DNA from: Amycolatopsis tolypomycina
Lineage (GTDB): Bacteria; Actinomycetota; Actinomycetes; Mycobacteriales; Pseudonocardiaceae
Length of the DNA: 64,000 nt
Direction: 5' to 3'
NCBI RefSeq assembly: GCF_900105945.1
Contig: NZ_FNSO01000002.1
Coordinates: forward strand, 496,001 to 560,000
Within the stretch, counting starts at the first letter, position 1; each line of letters opens with the position of its first letter. The position numbers and the translations under genes were made by a program. Below are positions 50,144 through 59,700 of this stretch, in pieces. The notes beneath the pieces are model-generated. The model worked only from the letters and a program-made list of their open reading frames with translations. It made no database searches and was not told the origin of the DNA.

Positions 50144-51975
50144 CGCGCAACTCCCAGCTTGGCGTGCAGGCCGTTGAGGACTTCGAGGGCGTCGCAGCCG
50201 GCGAAGACGTTGCCGTCCACGCCGTCGAAGGAGCCCTTGCCCGCCAGCAGGACGTACTCGGCTCCGAGGGACGCGGCGACCTCGGAAGCGGAATCCGAAT
50301 ACGCGGAGTCGGTGCCGCAGAGGCAGGCGATGCGGGCGCCCGAAGCACGGAACGCACCCGGCAGGTCGTCGGTCGCGCCCGGGTTGACGGCTTCGATCCC
50401 GCCCGCCTGGAACAGGTTGGCGGCGAAGCCGGCCCGCGCGGTGTGCGCGGCAACCGGGCCCAGCGTGGCCAGGAAGATCTTCGGCCGCGAGCCGTGCGAA
50501 GCGAGGTACGCGTCCGACGCGTCCCGCAGGGCTTCGAAGCCTTCGGCGTACCGGTGCCGCGGCAGCCCACCTTCCACAGTGGCCTCGAAGGGCGTCCGGA
50601 CCACCGGCTTCTCGGCGAGGTTCGGGAATTCGCTGACGCCGGTGAGCGGGTCACGCCGCGTCGCGATCCGCGACGCGCGCTTCTCCCACGTCGCCGCCAG
50701 CCGCCCGGCCAGCTCGCCAGAGGCCAGCGAAGCCACCAAGCCCCCCTCGCCTTCGATGGCGGTGAACTCGGCCCAGGCGGCGTGCGCGAGGTCGTCCGTG
50801 AGCTTCTCGACGTACCAGGAGCCGCCCGCCGGGTCGGCCACGCCGGCCAGCCTGGACTCCTCCAGCAGCACCGCGTGGGTGTTGCGGGCGATCCGCGCGG
50901 AGAAGGCGTCGGGCTTGCCGATCGCCGCGTCGAACGGCAGCACGGTGACCGCGTCCGCGCCGCCGACGCCCGCGCCGAAGCAGGCCACGGTCGTGCGCAG
51001 CATGTTCACCCAGGGGTCACGCCGGGTCAGCATGGCCGGCGACGTCACGGCGTGCTGGCGCATGGGCGAGGTGAAACCGCAGACCTCGGCGACCCGCGCC
51101 CACAGGCGCCGCGCCGCGCGCAGCTTCGCGATGGTGGAGAACTGGTCGGCGGTCGCGGCGAGCCGGAACTCGAGCTGCCCGGCCGCGGTCTCGACGTCGA
51201 GCCCGGCGTCCGTCAGCGCACGCAGGTAGGTGACGCCGGCGGCGACGAGCGCGCCCAGCTCCTGGGCGTCCGATCCGCCCGCTTCGTGGAACGGCAGGCC
51301 GTCGGCGACGATCGTCCGCACTTTCGGGTACTTCCCGGCGACACGCACGGCGAGCGCGGCCGCCGGTGCCAGCTCGACCGCGGTACCGGACCGGGCCGCC
51401 AGCCCGATCGGGTCGGCACCCAGCACGGCGGTGGCTTCGCTCGCCGGGATCTCGCGCTCGCCGAACAGCTCGAACAAGGCGTCGGCGGCCTCGGCGTACG
51501 CAGGCCCCGCGTCCAGGACGACCTGCGCCAGGTCGAGGTAGACCTCGTTGAGCGCGTCGGCCAGCGCGGACGGCGGCACGGAGAGCCAGATCGACGTCAC
51601 GCCGCCTTCGAGGTCGGCGAGGATCGCCTTGTTGACCGCGCGGCCGTCGTCGCCGGTGAACCGGGCGCGGACGTCCCAGCCGGTGCCGACCTGGCCGTCC
51701 GGGCGGGACCCGCGCACGTACGGCGGCAGGCCGGGGAAGCCGATGTCGCCGGGGACGTCCTCGGCCGTGTACAGCGGCTGGATCTCGATCCCGTCGTAGG
51801 TGCGCGTGACGAGCTTGCTCTCCGGGGCACCCGCGAAGTCCTCCGGCAGCTTCCCGCTCTTGCGCAGCACACCCGCGACCAGGTCCTGCCACTGCTCGCG
51901 CGTCGCCTGCGGGAACTCGGCCGCGAGGTCGAGTTCGGAGATCGGCACTGACTCCGGACCGGCCACATCAGTCAT
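50140..51975 (-). CDS. mutA: Methylmalonyl-CoA mutase small (beta) subunit
   Basis: A 611-residue partner of MutB. It begins near [20 protein letters not shown] and has the barrel landmarks of the non-catalytic subunit ([40 protein letters not shown]) and a C-terminal flavodoxin-like domain ([20 protein letters not shown]) in which the cobalamin Asp-x-His-x-x-Gly motif is absent, as expected. The ATG at 51975 is used; the frame stays open far upstream to 54198, but that part is the antisense of the kinase gene. Confidence 0.94.
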   Translation of the reverse strand: MTDVAGPESVPISELDLAAEFPQATREQWQDLVAGVLRKSGKLPEDFAGAPESKLVTRTYDGIEIQPLYTAEDVPGDIGFPGLPPYVRGSRPDGQVGTGWDVRARFTGDDGRAVNKAILADLEGGVTSIWLSVPPSALADALNEVYLDLAQVVLDAGPAYAEAADALFELFGEREIPASEATAVLGADPIGLAARSGTAVELAPAAALAVRVAGKYPKVRTIVADGLPFHEAGGSDAQELGALVAAGVTYLRALTDAGLDVETAAGQLEFRLAATADQFSTIAKLRAARRLWARVAEVCGFTSPMRQHAVTSPAMLTRRDPWVNMLRTTVACFGAGVGGADAVTVLPFDAAIGKPDAFSARIARNTHAVLLEESRLAGVADPAGGSWYVEKLTDDLAHAAWAEFTAIEGEGGLVASLASGELAGRLAATWEKRASRIATRRDPLTGVSEFPNLAEKPVVRTPFEATVEGGLPRHRYAEGFEALRDASDAYLASHGSRPKIFLATLGPVAAHTARAGFAANLFQAGGIEAVNPGATDDLPGAFRASGARIACLCGTDSAYSDSASEVAASLGAEYVLLAGKGSFDGVDGNVFAGCDALEVLNGLHAKLGVAR

Positions 51976-52098
51976 AACCTGTGATGGTAGAGGCACTCGC
52001 CGTCTCCGACCTGTGAGTCTGGTCGCCTTAGGGGGCGGCCCGGGCCGGGTTGGGGGCAGCGTGCAGGGACTGTCGGTCCCGTACGCCACAATTGGCGG

Positions 52099-53877
52099 GT
52101 GCCCCCCTCCAGCGAAGAGACACGAGTGGTCGCCGGTCGCTACCGGCTGCGTTCGGTGCTCGGCTCCGGGTCGATGGGCACCGTGTGGTCGGCCTACGAC
52201 GAGTTCCTGCACAGGCAGGTGGCCGTCAAGGAGATGAAGGTGCCGCCGGGCATCCCGGCGTCGCAGGCGGACGAGCTGCGGGAGCGCACGCTGCGCGAGG
52301 CGCGCGCGATCGCCGTGCTCTCCCACCCGAACGTGATCATCCTGCACGACGTCGCCCGCGAGGACGACCAGCCGTTCGTGGTGATGGAGCTGCTGCCCTC
52401 GCGCAGCCTGGCGCACATCCTGCGCGACCACGGGCCGCTCACCGTCGGGCAGGCCGCCGCCGTCGGCATCGCCGTGGCGTCCGCGCTGGAGGCCGCGCAC
52501 GCCGCCGGCATCACCCACCGCGACGTCAAGCCGGGCAACGTCCTGGTGGCCAGCGACGGCCGGATCAAGCTGACCGACTTCGGCATCGCCCGCAACGTCT
52601 CCGAGGCGACCATGACCCGCACCGGGATCATGCTCGGCTCGCCCGCCTACATCGCGCCGGAGGTCGCCTCCGGCGGCGCCGTCACGCCGGCCGCCGACCT
52701 GTGGGGCCTCGGCGCGACGCTGTTCGCCGCGGTCGAGGGCGCGCCGCCGTACGACGCCGACGGCGATCCGCTGGAAACCGTCGGCAAGGTCGTCAACGGG
52801 AAGGTGCCCAAGCCGAAGGCCGGCCCGCTCGCCGACGTCATCAGCGCGTTGATGAACAAGGAGCCCGGCCGGCGGATCACGCTGCGGGAGGTCCGGCACC
52901 GGCTCTACCCGCTGCAGACGAAGACGCCGCTCGACCTGTTCGGGCCCGAGCTGTTCCGCACGCCCGACGGCAAGAAGACGTCCGCGCAGCCGGACGCCAC
53001 CGACACCCAGGTGATCAAGACCGTCCTGCCGGCGAAGGACGAGAAGAAGGACACCACCAAGGCGGAGAAGAAGGCCGAGGCGTCGAGCAGCGAGCTCGCC
53101 GCCGACCCGGGCCCGCTGCCGTTCCTGCGCCCGCCCACCCCGGCACCGGCCCCGGCGTCGGGCGCGCCGACGGTGTTCGTCCCGCCGCCACCGCCGCGGC
53201 CGGCCCGCCGCAGCTCCACGGCCACCGCGGTGCTCGTCGTGGTGGCGATCCTGCTCTTCCTGCTCGCCGCGGGCGGCGGGTTCGCGCTGGCCAGGGCGGT
53301 CGGCGGCCAGACGCTGCTGCCACCGGCCGCGGCTCCGCGCACCCCCGCGAACGGCGTCACCGACGTGCCGGCGCCGTCGCTGGTGCAGCAGTCCGGCGAC
53401 GCGAGCTACGCGACCGGCAACGGCGGGCAGTTCGGCCTGCAGGTGCCCGAAGGCTGGCAGAAGTTCGTCGCCCCGCACACCACGAAGTTCGGGGCGAGCA
53501 CGGCGGTCCAGTACGTCTCCCCCGACGGCCGCCGGTCGCTGCGGGTGGAGCGGCTGGCGAGGTACTTCGGCCAGTACCCCGACGAAAGCGAGTACGTCTC
53601 CTGGCTGAAGGGGTCGTACCCGGGCAACGCGTTCCAGCTCGACGGGCCGACGCCGCTGCCGGACGGCAAGGGCCAGACGCTGACGTACCGCCTGACCGAG
53701 GGCGGCGCGCTGCCCGAAGGCGGCCGAGGCGGCGGCACCCGCGTGACGTTCATGAACCTGGTCCGGGCGAGCACGAGCCTGTGGCTGCTGTCGGTCACCG
53801 TGCCCGCCGAGCAGGAGAGCTCGGGCCGCCAGGACGTCTTCGACCGGGTCGCCCCGACGCTGAGCGTCTCGGACTAA
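52099..53877 (+). CDS. Membrane serine/threonine protein kinase
   Basis: A 592-residue PknB-type kinase: glycine loop LGSGSMGTVW, ATP lysine in QVAVKEM, catalytic loop HRDVKPGNVL (about 141-150), DFGIARN (from 160) and SPAYIAPE. A charged/proline-rich linker leads to one membrane helix (about 374-397) and an external domain of about 195 residues starting FGLQVPEGWQKF, without PASTA repeats. GTG start at 52099 has no ribosome site but CACAAT (52087-52092) 7 nt upstream, suggesting a leaderless mRNA. It is divergent from mutA. Confidence 0.92.
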   Translation: MPPSSEETRVVAGRYRLRSVLGSGSMGTVWSAYDEFLHRQVAVKEMKVPPGIPASQADELRERTLREARAIAVLSHPNVIILHDVAREDDQPFVVMELLPSRSLAHILRDHGPLTVGQAAAVGIAVASALEAAHAAGITHRDVKPGNVLVASDGRIKLTDFGIARNVSEATMTRTGIMLGSPAYIAPEVASGGAVTPAADLWGLGATLFAAVEGAPPYDADGDPLETVGKVVNGKVPKPKAGPLADVISALMNKEPGRRITLREVRHRLYPLQTKTPLDLFGPELFRTPDGKKTSAQPDATDTQVIKTVLPAKDEKKDTTKAEKKAEASSSELAADPGPLPFLRPPTPAPAPASGAPTVFVPPPPPRPARRSSTATAVLVVVAILLFLLAAGGGFALARAVGGQTLLPPAAAPRTPANGVTDVPAPSLVQQSGDASYATGNGGQFGLQVPEGWQKFVAPHTTKFGASTAVQYVSPDGRRSLRVERLARYFGQYPDESEYVSWLKGSYPGNAFQLDGPTPLPDGKGQTLTYRLTEGGALPEGGRGGGTRVTFMNLVRASTSLWLLSVTVPAEQESSGRQDVFDRVAPTLSVSD

Positions 53878-54500
53878 CCGCGGAGGACCTCGCGGGACAC
53901 CTGCTCCTGGGCGAGGTGGCGCAGCCCGGCGAAGATCCGGTCGCCGAGCACGGTCGCGACCAGCCCGGTCTCGATGATCTTGTCCAGCGACGTCAGCCCG
54001 GCCACCACCTCGACGTCGAGTTCCGCGACGCGCATCGCGAGGTCGGCGTACTCGGCGAGCCGGTCGGTCAGCTTCTCCTGGCCCAGCTCCTTGGCCGTGG
54101 CCAGCGCCGCGACGAGGTTCGCGATCGTGCGGTGCGCCGGCGGGTGCTCCTTCCAGCCGTGGCGGCGCATGAGGTCGGCCAGCAGGCCCGACGCCCACTC
54201 GGCGGCCTCCTCGGACACCTTCGGCGGGGTCCCGGCCAGCTCCTGCTGGACGACGCCCATCGTCCGGTGCGGGGTCTCGGCGCCGTCGATCGCGCCGAGC
54301 ACGACACCGACCGAGGCCAGCGGCAGCCCGCCGACCTCGGTGAGCGCCTTGATCAGCCGCAGCCGCTGGACGTGCGCGGCGGAGTAGCGCGCCTGGTTCG
54401 GGCTGGTGCGCTCGCCGGCCGGGAGCAGGCCCTCGCGCAGGTAGAACTTGACGGTCGCGACCGGCACCCCGGACTCGGCGCTCAGCTCGGCCATCCGCAT
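53874..54500 (-). CDS. MerR family transcriptional regulator
   Basis: About 208 residues: helix-turn-helix and wing MAELSAESGVPVATVKFYLR, EGLLPAGERTSPNQARYSAA and HVQRLRLIKALTEVGGLPLA, then a long C-terminal effector region. The start is uncertain: ATG 54500 has GGAG 9 nt upstream; a TTG at 54539 would add 13 residues. It overlaps the kinase stop by 4 bases. It is divergent from the membrane-protein operon at 54614, with a dyad and 19-bp-spaced promoter elements between them. Confidence 0.85.
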   Translation of the reverse strand: MRMAELSAESGVPVATVKFYLREGLLPAGERTSPNQARYSAAHVQRLRLIKALTEVGGLPLASVGVVLGAIDGAETPHRTMGVVQQELAGTPPKVSEEAAEWASGLLADLMRRHGWKEHPPAHRTIANLVAALATAKELGQEKLTDRLAEYADLAMRVAELDVEVVAGLTSLDKIIETGLVATVLGDRIFAGLRHLAQEQVSREVLRG

Positions 54501-54559
54501 GCGTTTCCGCTCCGATCCCGGGGTCCGTCTCGGGGACAACCCTGAAGACTTCTCAGCAT

Positions 54560-54598
54560 GGATAGTTTAGCTTTCCAAAACGGAGAGCTTGACTATCC
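54560..54598 (+). promoter_or_regulatory. MerR-type operator/promoter
   Basis: The arms GGATAGTTTAGCT (54560-54572) and AGCTTGACTATCC (54586-54598) match at 11 of 13 positions. For the plus-strand operon a weak TTTAGC (54566-54571) and GACTAT (54591-54596) are 19 bp apart, the stretched spacing typical of promoters that MerR proteins activate by DNA distortion. The region is clearly AT-rich. Confidence 0.6.
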
Positions 54599-54613
54599 GT
54601 TCTGGGAGGAACC

Positions 54614-55621
54614 ATGACCATCTTGCGCCTTCCGGGGCTTCGCCCCGGGCCGGGGGCTCCGCCACCCGGAACCCCCGAAAAGAAGCGCCTTGCCGATCTC
54701 CGGAGCAGAACGAACACGTGGCACCGGCCGTCCGCGCTCGCGGCCGTCGTGCTGGGGGTGGTGGCACTGCTGTGCGTCGCGGCCATGCAGCTCGACCAGC
54801 GCACCCTGGGCGGCGCGCCGATCTGGGCGAAGCCGTTCAAGTTCGCGGTGTCCGGCGCGCTCTACTTCGCCACCTGGAGCTGGCTCGTCTCGCTGCTGCC
54901 GAAGTTCCGGCGCACGGCGAACTGGCTCACGAACCTCCTGGTCGCCATCTTCGCCGCCGAGTACGTCCTGCTGGTGTTCCAGGCCGCGCGCGGCCGGGCG
55001 AGCCACTTCAACGTCGCGACCCCGCAGGACGCCGCGATCTTCGGCGCGATGGCCGTGATGATCGCCGTGCTCTGGGTCGCCACTCTGGTGCTCACCGTGC
55101 TGGTGCAGTTCACGAAGCTGCCCGACCGCGCGTCGTCCTGGGCCGTGCGGGCCGGGGCCGCGCTCTCCCTGGTGGGGATCTCGCTCGGCCAGCTGATGAC
55201 GTCGCCGACGGCGCGGCAGCTCGCGCAGTGGCGGACCGGCGGCCGGCCGGACCTGGTCGGCGGGCACACGGTCGGCCTCGAAGACGGCGGCCCCGGCCTG
55301 CCGATCCTCGGCTGGAGCACGGTCGGCGGCGACCTGCGGATCCCGCACTTCGTCGGGATGCACGCGCTGCAGGCCCTGCCGCTGCTGGCCATCGCGCTGG
55401 CGGCGCTCGCCCCGCGGTTCGCCCGGCTGCGCGACGACGTCGTCCGCGCACGGCTCGTCCTGGTCGGCGCGGCCGGATACGCGGGCCTGCTCGCGCTGGT
55501 GACGTGGCAGGCGCTGCGGGCACAGTCGATCGTGCACCCGGACGCGACGACGCTCGGGGCGTTCGCGCTGCTGGTCGCGGCCGTCGGGCTCGGTTCGTGG
55601 GCTACGGTGCGCGTCCGATGA
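54614..55621 (+). CDS. Hypothetical multi-pass membrane protein
   Basis: A 335-residue protein with about eight hydrophobic helices, for example [20 protein letters not shown] (41-60), [40 protein letters not shown] and the last [19 protein letters not shown]. Repeated features such as [10 protein letters not shown] and a His in [17 protein letters not shown] recur in this actinobacterial family, which I know only as hypothetical. GGGAGGAACC precedes the ATG. It is the first gene of an ATGA-coupled trio with the ABA4-like and PNP genes. Confidence 0.75.
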   Translation: MTILRLPGLRPGPGAPPPGTPEKKRLADLRSRTNTWHRPSALAAVVLGVVALLCVAAMQLDQRTLGGAPIWAKPFKFAVSGALYFATWSWLVSLLPKFRRTANWLTNLLVAIFAAEYVLLVFQAARGRASHFNVATPQDAAIFGAMAVMIAVLWVATLVLTVLVQFTKLPDRASSWAVRAGAALSLVGISLGQLMTSPTARQLAQWRTGGRPDLVGGHTVGLEDGGPGLPILGWSTVGGDLRIPHFVGMHALQALPLLAIALAALAPRFARLRDDVVRARLVLVGAAGYAGLLALVTWQALRAQSIVHPDATTLGAFALLVAAVGLGSWATVRVR

Positions 55622-56037
55622 GCCTCTTCGACCTGGCGTTCCCGCTCGCGGCGCCGTTCTGGGCCTTGCTGATCCTGGCGCCGAAGTGGCGGTGGACCGC
55701 GCGGATCATGAAGTCGCCGTGGGTGCCGCTGCTGCCGCTGGCGTGCTGGTTCGCGCTCGTGCTGCCGCACTTCGGCGAGTGGGGCCGGGCGATGCTGCGG
55801 CCCGACCTCGGCGTCCTGCAGGCGCTGCTGGCCACGCCGTGGGGCGCCGGGCTCGTCTGGGCGCACCTCATCGCGTTCGACCTGTTCATCGCGCGGTGGA
55901 TGTACTTCGAGGGGCGCGCGCGGGAGATCTCGCCGTGGATCGTCAGCCCGATCCTGCTGCTGACGATCTTCCTCTCGCCGCTCGGGCTGGTGGTGTTCCT
56001 GGTGGTGCGCAGTGCCCGGTTACGCTCCCTCGCATGA
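55618..56037 (+). CDS. ABA4-like (DUF4281) family membrane protein
   Basis: A 139-residue protein with four hydrophobic helices: [56 protein letters not shown] (containing the characteristic [14 protein letters not shown] motif) and [20 protein letters not shown]. Plant ABA4 is needed for neoxanthin synthesis; bacterial homologues have no proven role. Its ATG overlaps the preceding stop (ATGA). Confidence 0.85.
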   Translation: MSLFDLAFPLAAPFWALLILAPKWRWTARIMKSPWVPLLPLACWFALVLPHFGEWGRAMLRPDLGVLQALLATPWGAGLVWAHLIAFDLFIARWMYFEGRAREISPWIVSPILLLTIFLSPLGLVVFLVVRSARLRSLA

Positions 56038-56813
56038 GTGAACACGAAGCCGCGAGCGCCATCGCCAAGCGCACCGGCGTTGACGCGCACGACATCGCGG
56101 TGGTCCTGGGGTCGGGCTGGCGCCCGGCGGCGGACGTCATCGGGGAGTGCGAGACGGAGATCCCGTTCGCCGAGCTGCCCGGCTTCACCACGCCCGGCGC
56201 GGTGGGGCACGGCGGCACCATCCGCTCGCTGAAGATCGGCGACAAGAACGTCCTGGTCATGCTCGGGCGGACGCACTTCTACGAGGGCAAGGGCATCGAC
56301 CCGGTGGTGCACAACGTGCGCACCGCGGCCGCGGCCGGCGTCCGCACGGTGCTGCTGACGAACGCGGCGGGCGGCCTGCGCGAGGGCTTCGGAGTGGGGC
56401 AGCCGGTGCTGATCGCCGACCACCTGAACCTGACCGCGCGCTCGCCGATCGTCGGCGCGAACTTCGTCGACCTGACGGACCTGTACTCGAAGCGGCTGCG
56501 GGGCATCGCCCGCGAGATCGACCCGTCGCTCGAGGAGGGCGTCTACGCGGGCCTGACCGGGCCGCACTTCGAGACGCCGGCGGAGATCCGGATGCTGCGC
56601 ACGCTGGGCGCGGACCTGGTCGGCATGTCGACGGTCCTGGAGGCGATCGCCGCCCGCGCAGCCGGCGTCGAGGTCTTCGGCCTGTCCCTGGTGACGAACC
56701 TGGCCGCGGGCATGACCGGCGAGCCGCTCAACCACGAAGAAGTCCTGGAAGCCGGCCGCGCGGCGGCCACGAAGATGGGCTCCCTGCTGCGCGAGCTGGT
56801 CACCCGCGCCTGA
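56034..56813 (+). CDS. punA: Purine-nucleoside phosphorylase
   Basis: A 259-residue trimeric-type [21 protein letters not shown] (phosphate loop), [77 protein letters not shown] and VTNLAAG with the catalytic Asn. It splits inosine and guanosine with phosphate for purine salvage. Overlaps the ABA4-like stop by ATGA. In mycobacteria deoD is likewise followed by pmmB. Confidence 0.94.
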   Translation: MSEHEAASAIAKRTGVDAHDIAVVLGSGWRPAADVIGECETEIPFAELPGFTTPGAVGHGGTIRSLKIGDKNVLVMLGRTHFYEGKGIDPVVHNVRTAAAAGVRTVLLTNAAGGLREGFGVGQPVLIADHLNLTARSPIVGANFVDLTDLYSKRLRGIAREIDPSLEEGVYAGLTGPHFETPAEIRMLRTLGADLVGMSTVLEAIAARAAGVEVFGLSLVTNLAAGMTGEPLNHEEVLEAGRAAATKMGSLLRELVTRA

Positions 56814-56823
56814 CGCCAAGGAC

Positions 56824-56886
56824 GGCACTTTCACGTGAAAGTGACCCGGAGGTCCTCACTCCACGTCACTTTCACGTGAAAGTGCC
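56824..56886. terminator. Nested palindromic terminator between convergent genes
   Basis: The 18-bp palindrome CACTTTCACGTGAAAGTG occurs twice (56826-56843 and 56867-56884). The two are set in longer 22-bp inverted arms 56824-56845 and 56865-56886 with a 19-bp loop, followed by GCTTTTT. It sits between the ends of the PNP and glycosyltransferase genes. Each copy can also fold alone. Such units are, from memory, dispersed in Amycolatopsis genomes. Confidence 0.8.
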
Positions 56887-56895
56887 GCTTTTTGG

Positions 56896-58059
56896 TCAGG
56901 CCAGGGTGGGGAGTTCCGCGGCGACGTCGGCCGGGGAGGGCATGGCCGCGACCTCGGCGGCCAGTGCCTGGGCCGCGTCGCGGACCGACGTGTCCGTGAG
57001 GAGGTGGCGGGCCTTGGTGGCGACGGCCTCGGCGGTGACCTCGGCGCCGAGCAGGCGGTCGCCGACGCCGGCCGCGAGGACCGCGTCCGCGTTGGTGAAC
57101 TGGTCCGCGCCCTGCGGGAGCAGCAGCTGCGGGAGGGCCGCGCCGAACGCGCCGAGGGTCGTGCCGCTGCCGCCGTGGTGGACCACCAGGTCGACGTGCG
57201 GGAGCAGCGCCGCCTGCGGGACCCACGCCTCGAGCCGGACGTTCGCCGGGACCTCGCCCAGCGCGCCCTCGGGCAGCGACGGGCCGGTGGCGACCAGGAC
57301 GTCGACGTCCAAACCGGACAGTCCGGCGATCGCCTCGGTGAGCACGCCCGCGTGGCCCATCGCCGTGCCCAGCGTCAGGTAGACCAGCGGACGCCGCTTG
57401 CCGAGCACGCCCGGCGGCAGCTCGCCCGGCTCGCTCCAGCCGACCGGGCGCAGCGGCACCCGGCGGGTGCGGGCCAGGAAGTCCGTGTCCTGCACCGATT
57501 CCGGGCAGATGTCGACGAACGGGCCGCCGAACGCCAGGTCCTCGCCCATCTCGATGCCCAGCTCGGCGGCGTGCGAGCGGATCGCGTCCCGGATCTTCTC
57601 GGTCATCGGGTCACCGGTCGACACGCGGCCGAACCCGTGCGCCACCACCGGGATCCCGGCCTTCATCGCGGCGAACGCGCCGCCCGAATTGCCCGCTTCG
57701 CTGACCACCAGGTCGGGCCGGACGTGCTCGAACAGCGGCAGCAGGTCGGCAACGAACCGCTTCGGCATCAGCTCGCCGAACACCTTCGCGACGACCGGGA
57801 AGAGCTGCTCGCGCGGGATGTCACCCGGCGGGCCGGGCGGACCCGCCGCACCGAACGTCTCGCCGAACGCCTGGCCGAACGCGTCCTTGATGGCGAGCCC
57901 GGCGACCGCCGATTCGAGCCCGGCTTTCGTCAGCTGTGGCGAGAAGTCTTCCGAAGTGGCGAAGACGACGTCGTGGCCCGCCTCGCGCGCGGCGACCGCC
58001 AGCGGGACGAGCGGGAAGGTGTGGCCGAAGGACCCCAGAGAGGTGAAGAGTAAGCGCAC
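56896..58059 (-). CDS. Glycosyltransferase, MGT/UGT (GT1) family
   Basis: A 387-residue GT-B enzyme: LLFTSLGSFGHTFPLVPLAV at the N-terminus (acceptor domain), and the nucleotide-sugar motif ALLPHVDLVVHHGGSGTTLG followed by ALPQLLLPQGADQFTNA. Members glycosylate macrolides, sterols or other small aglycones; no biosynthetic cluster is adjacent, so a detoxifying or housekeeping role is possible. GTG at 58059 is 7 nt after a minus-strand TATGGT, pointing to a leaderless transcript divergent from the phosphosugar mutase. Confidence 0.88.
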   Translation of the reverse strand: MRLLFTSLGSFGHTFPLVPLAVAAREAGHDVVFATSEDFSPQLTKAGLESAVAGLAIKDAFGQAFGETFGAAGPPGPPGDIPREQLFPVVAKVFGELMPKRFVADLLPLFEHVRPDLVVSEAGNSGGAFAAMKAGIPVVAHGFGRVSTGDPMTEKIRDAIRSHAAELGIEMGEDLAFGGPFVDICPESVQDTDFLARTRRVPLRPVGWSEPGELPPGVLGKRRPLVYLTLGTAMGHAGVLTEAIAGLSGLDVDVLVATGPSLPEGALGEVPANVRLEAWVPQAALLPHVDLVVHHGGSGTTLGAFGAALPQLLLPQGADQFTNADAVLAAGVGDRLLGAEVTAEAVATKARHLLTDTSVRDAAQALAAEVAAMPSPADVAAELPTLA

Positions 58060-58089
58060 CTACCCGACCATAGCCCGTAGGCTGACGCG

Positions 58090-59700
58090 GTGACATCGAT
58101 TTCCACCCTGCGTGACGCCGCTTCCCGCTGGATCGCCGCCGATCCGGACCCCGCCACCCGTGCCGAACTGGAAACGGTCCTGGCCCGGGCGGAGAGCGAC
58201 CCCGCAGCCGCGGCGGACCTGGCCGACCGGCTGGCCGGGCCCCTCGAATTCGGCACGGCCGGCCTGCGCGGCCCGGTGCGCGCCGGCCCGAACGGGATGA
58301 ACGTCGCCGTCGTCACCCGCACGACGGCCGGGGTCGCCCAGTGGCTGAAGGCGCACGGGCACGCCGGTGCGCTGGTCGTCGTCGGCCGCGACGCGCGGCA
58401 CGGCTCGGAAGCCTTCGCGCAGGCCGCCGCCGAGGTGCTGACCGCGGCCGGCTTCGACGTCAAGGTGTTCGCGCGCCCGCTGCCGACGCCGGTGCTCGCG
58501 TTCGCCGTCGGACGGCTCGGCGCGGTGGCCGGGATCCAGGTCACCGCGTCCCACAACCCCCCGGCGGACAACGGGTACAAGCTCTACGACGCGACCGGCG
58601 GCCAGATCGTCCCGCCGTCGGACGGCGAGATCGAGCGCGCCATCGAGGCCGCGCCGCCGGCGACGGACGTGCCGCGGGCGCCCGGTGCCGAGGTCGTCGA
58701 CCTGCTGGACCGCTACCTCGACGAGGTCGCGACACTGCCGCTGGGCCACGAGCGCGCGGTGCGGGTGGCCGCGACGGCGTTGCACGGCGTCGGCGCGGAC
58801 ACGCTGCGCGCGGCGTTCGAGCGGGCCGGGTTCACCGACCTGCACCTGGTCGGCGCCCAGTCCGCGCCGGATCCCGACTTCCCGACCGTGTCCTTCCCCA
58901 ACCCCGAAGAGCCGGGCGCGACCGACCTGCTGCTCGCGCTGGCGTCCGATGTGGACGCCGACCTGGCCATCGCGCTCGACCCGGACGCCGACCGGTGCGC
59001 GCTCGGCGTCCGCGAGCGCAACGGCGAGTGGCGCATGCTGCGCGGCGACGAGACCGGTGTGCTGCTCGGCTCGTACGTCCTGTCCACTGTGGACCGCACA
59101 ACGCTGCCGGACCCGCTGGTGGCCACCACGATCGTTTCGTCGTCGATGCTCGGCGAGATCGCCAAGGCCGAGGGCGCCCGGTACGCCGAGACGCTGACCG
59201 GCTTCAAGTGGCTGGTGCGGGCCGGCGAAGGACTGGTGTTCGCCTACGAAGAGGCGCTCGGGCTGTGCGTGAACCCGGGCTTCGTGCGCGACAAGGACGG
59301 CATCGCCGCCGCGACGCTGGCCGCGGGACTCGCCGCGCAGCTCAAGGCCCAGGGCCGCACGCCGCTGGACGTCCTCGACGAGCTGGCGCGGCGGCACGGC
59401 GTCCACCTGACCGACCAGGTTTCGCTGCGGGTCACCGATCTCGCCGTCCGCGGGCAGCTGATGGCGAAGGTGCGGGCCACCCCGCCGGCCCGGCTCGGCG
59501 GCGTCGAGGTCACGCTCGAAGACCTGCTGCCGGACGCCGACGTGGTACGCCTGACCGGTGACGGCGTGCGCGTGGTCGTGCGGCCGTCCGGGACCGAACC
59601 GAAGCTGAAGGCGTACCTGCAGGTGGTGGCGAGCGCCCGCGCCGACGCACAGGAGCGGCTGACGGCGTTGCGGGCGGACGTCGAGGAGTTGCTGGCCTGA
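58090..59700 (+). CDS. pmmB: Phosphomannomutase/phosphoglucomutase
   Basis: A 536-residue alpha-D-phosphohexomutase: LEFGTAGLRGPVRAGPNGMN, catalytic serine loop QVTASHNPPADNGYKLYDAT (S154), metal loop LDPDADRCALGV, sugar loop FAYEEALGLCV and phosphate loop RPSGTEPKLKAYL. It interconverts 1- and 6-phosphates of mannose or glucose. The GTG at 58090 lies 7 nt after TAGGCT (58078-58083), a leaderless start. The next gene begins within its stop codon. Confidence 0.93.
   Translation: MTSISTLRDAASRWIAADPDPATRAELETVLARAESDPAAAADLADRLAGPLEFGTAGLRGPVRAGPNGMNVAVVTRTTAGVAQWLKAHGHAGALVVVGRDARHGSEAFAQAAAEVLTAAGFDVKVFARPLPTPVLAFAVGRLGAVAGIQVTASHNPPADNGYKLYDATGGQIVPPSDGEIERAIEAAPPATDVPRAPGAEVVDLLDRYLDEVATLPLGHERAVRVAATALHGVGADTLRAAFERAGFTDLHLVGAQSAPDPDFPTVSFPNPEEPGATDLLLALASDVDADLAIALDPDADRCALGVRERNGEWRMLRGDETGVLLGSYVLSTVDRTTLPDPLVATTIVSSSMLGEIAKAEGARYAETLTGFKWLVRAGEGLVFAYEEALGLCVNPGFVRDKDGIAAATLAAGLAAQLKAQGRTPLDVLDELARRHGVHLTDQVSLRVTDLAVRGQLMAKVRATPPARLGGVEVTLEDLLPDADVVRLTGDGVRVVVRPSGTEPKLKAYLQVVASARADAQERLTALRADVEELLA

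Noticed and set aside
46544..51229. A 1561-codon plus-strand reading frame
   Set aside because: It is antisense to meaB, mutB and mutA; its composition (Arg/Leu/Val/Asp-rich) is typical of high-GC shadow frames.
50140..54198. A 1352-codon MutA protein
   Set aside because: The part upstream of 51975 is antisense to the kinase gene; MutA homologues start near the ATG at 51975.
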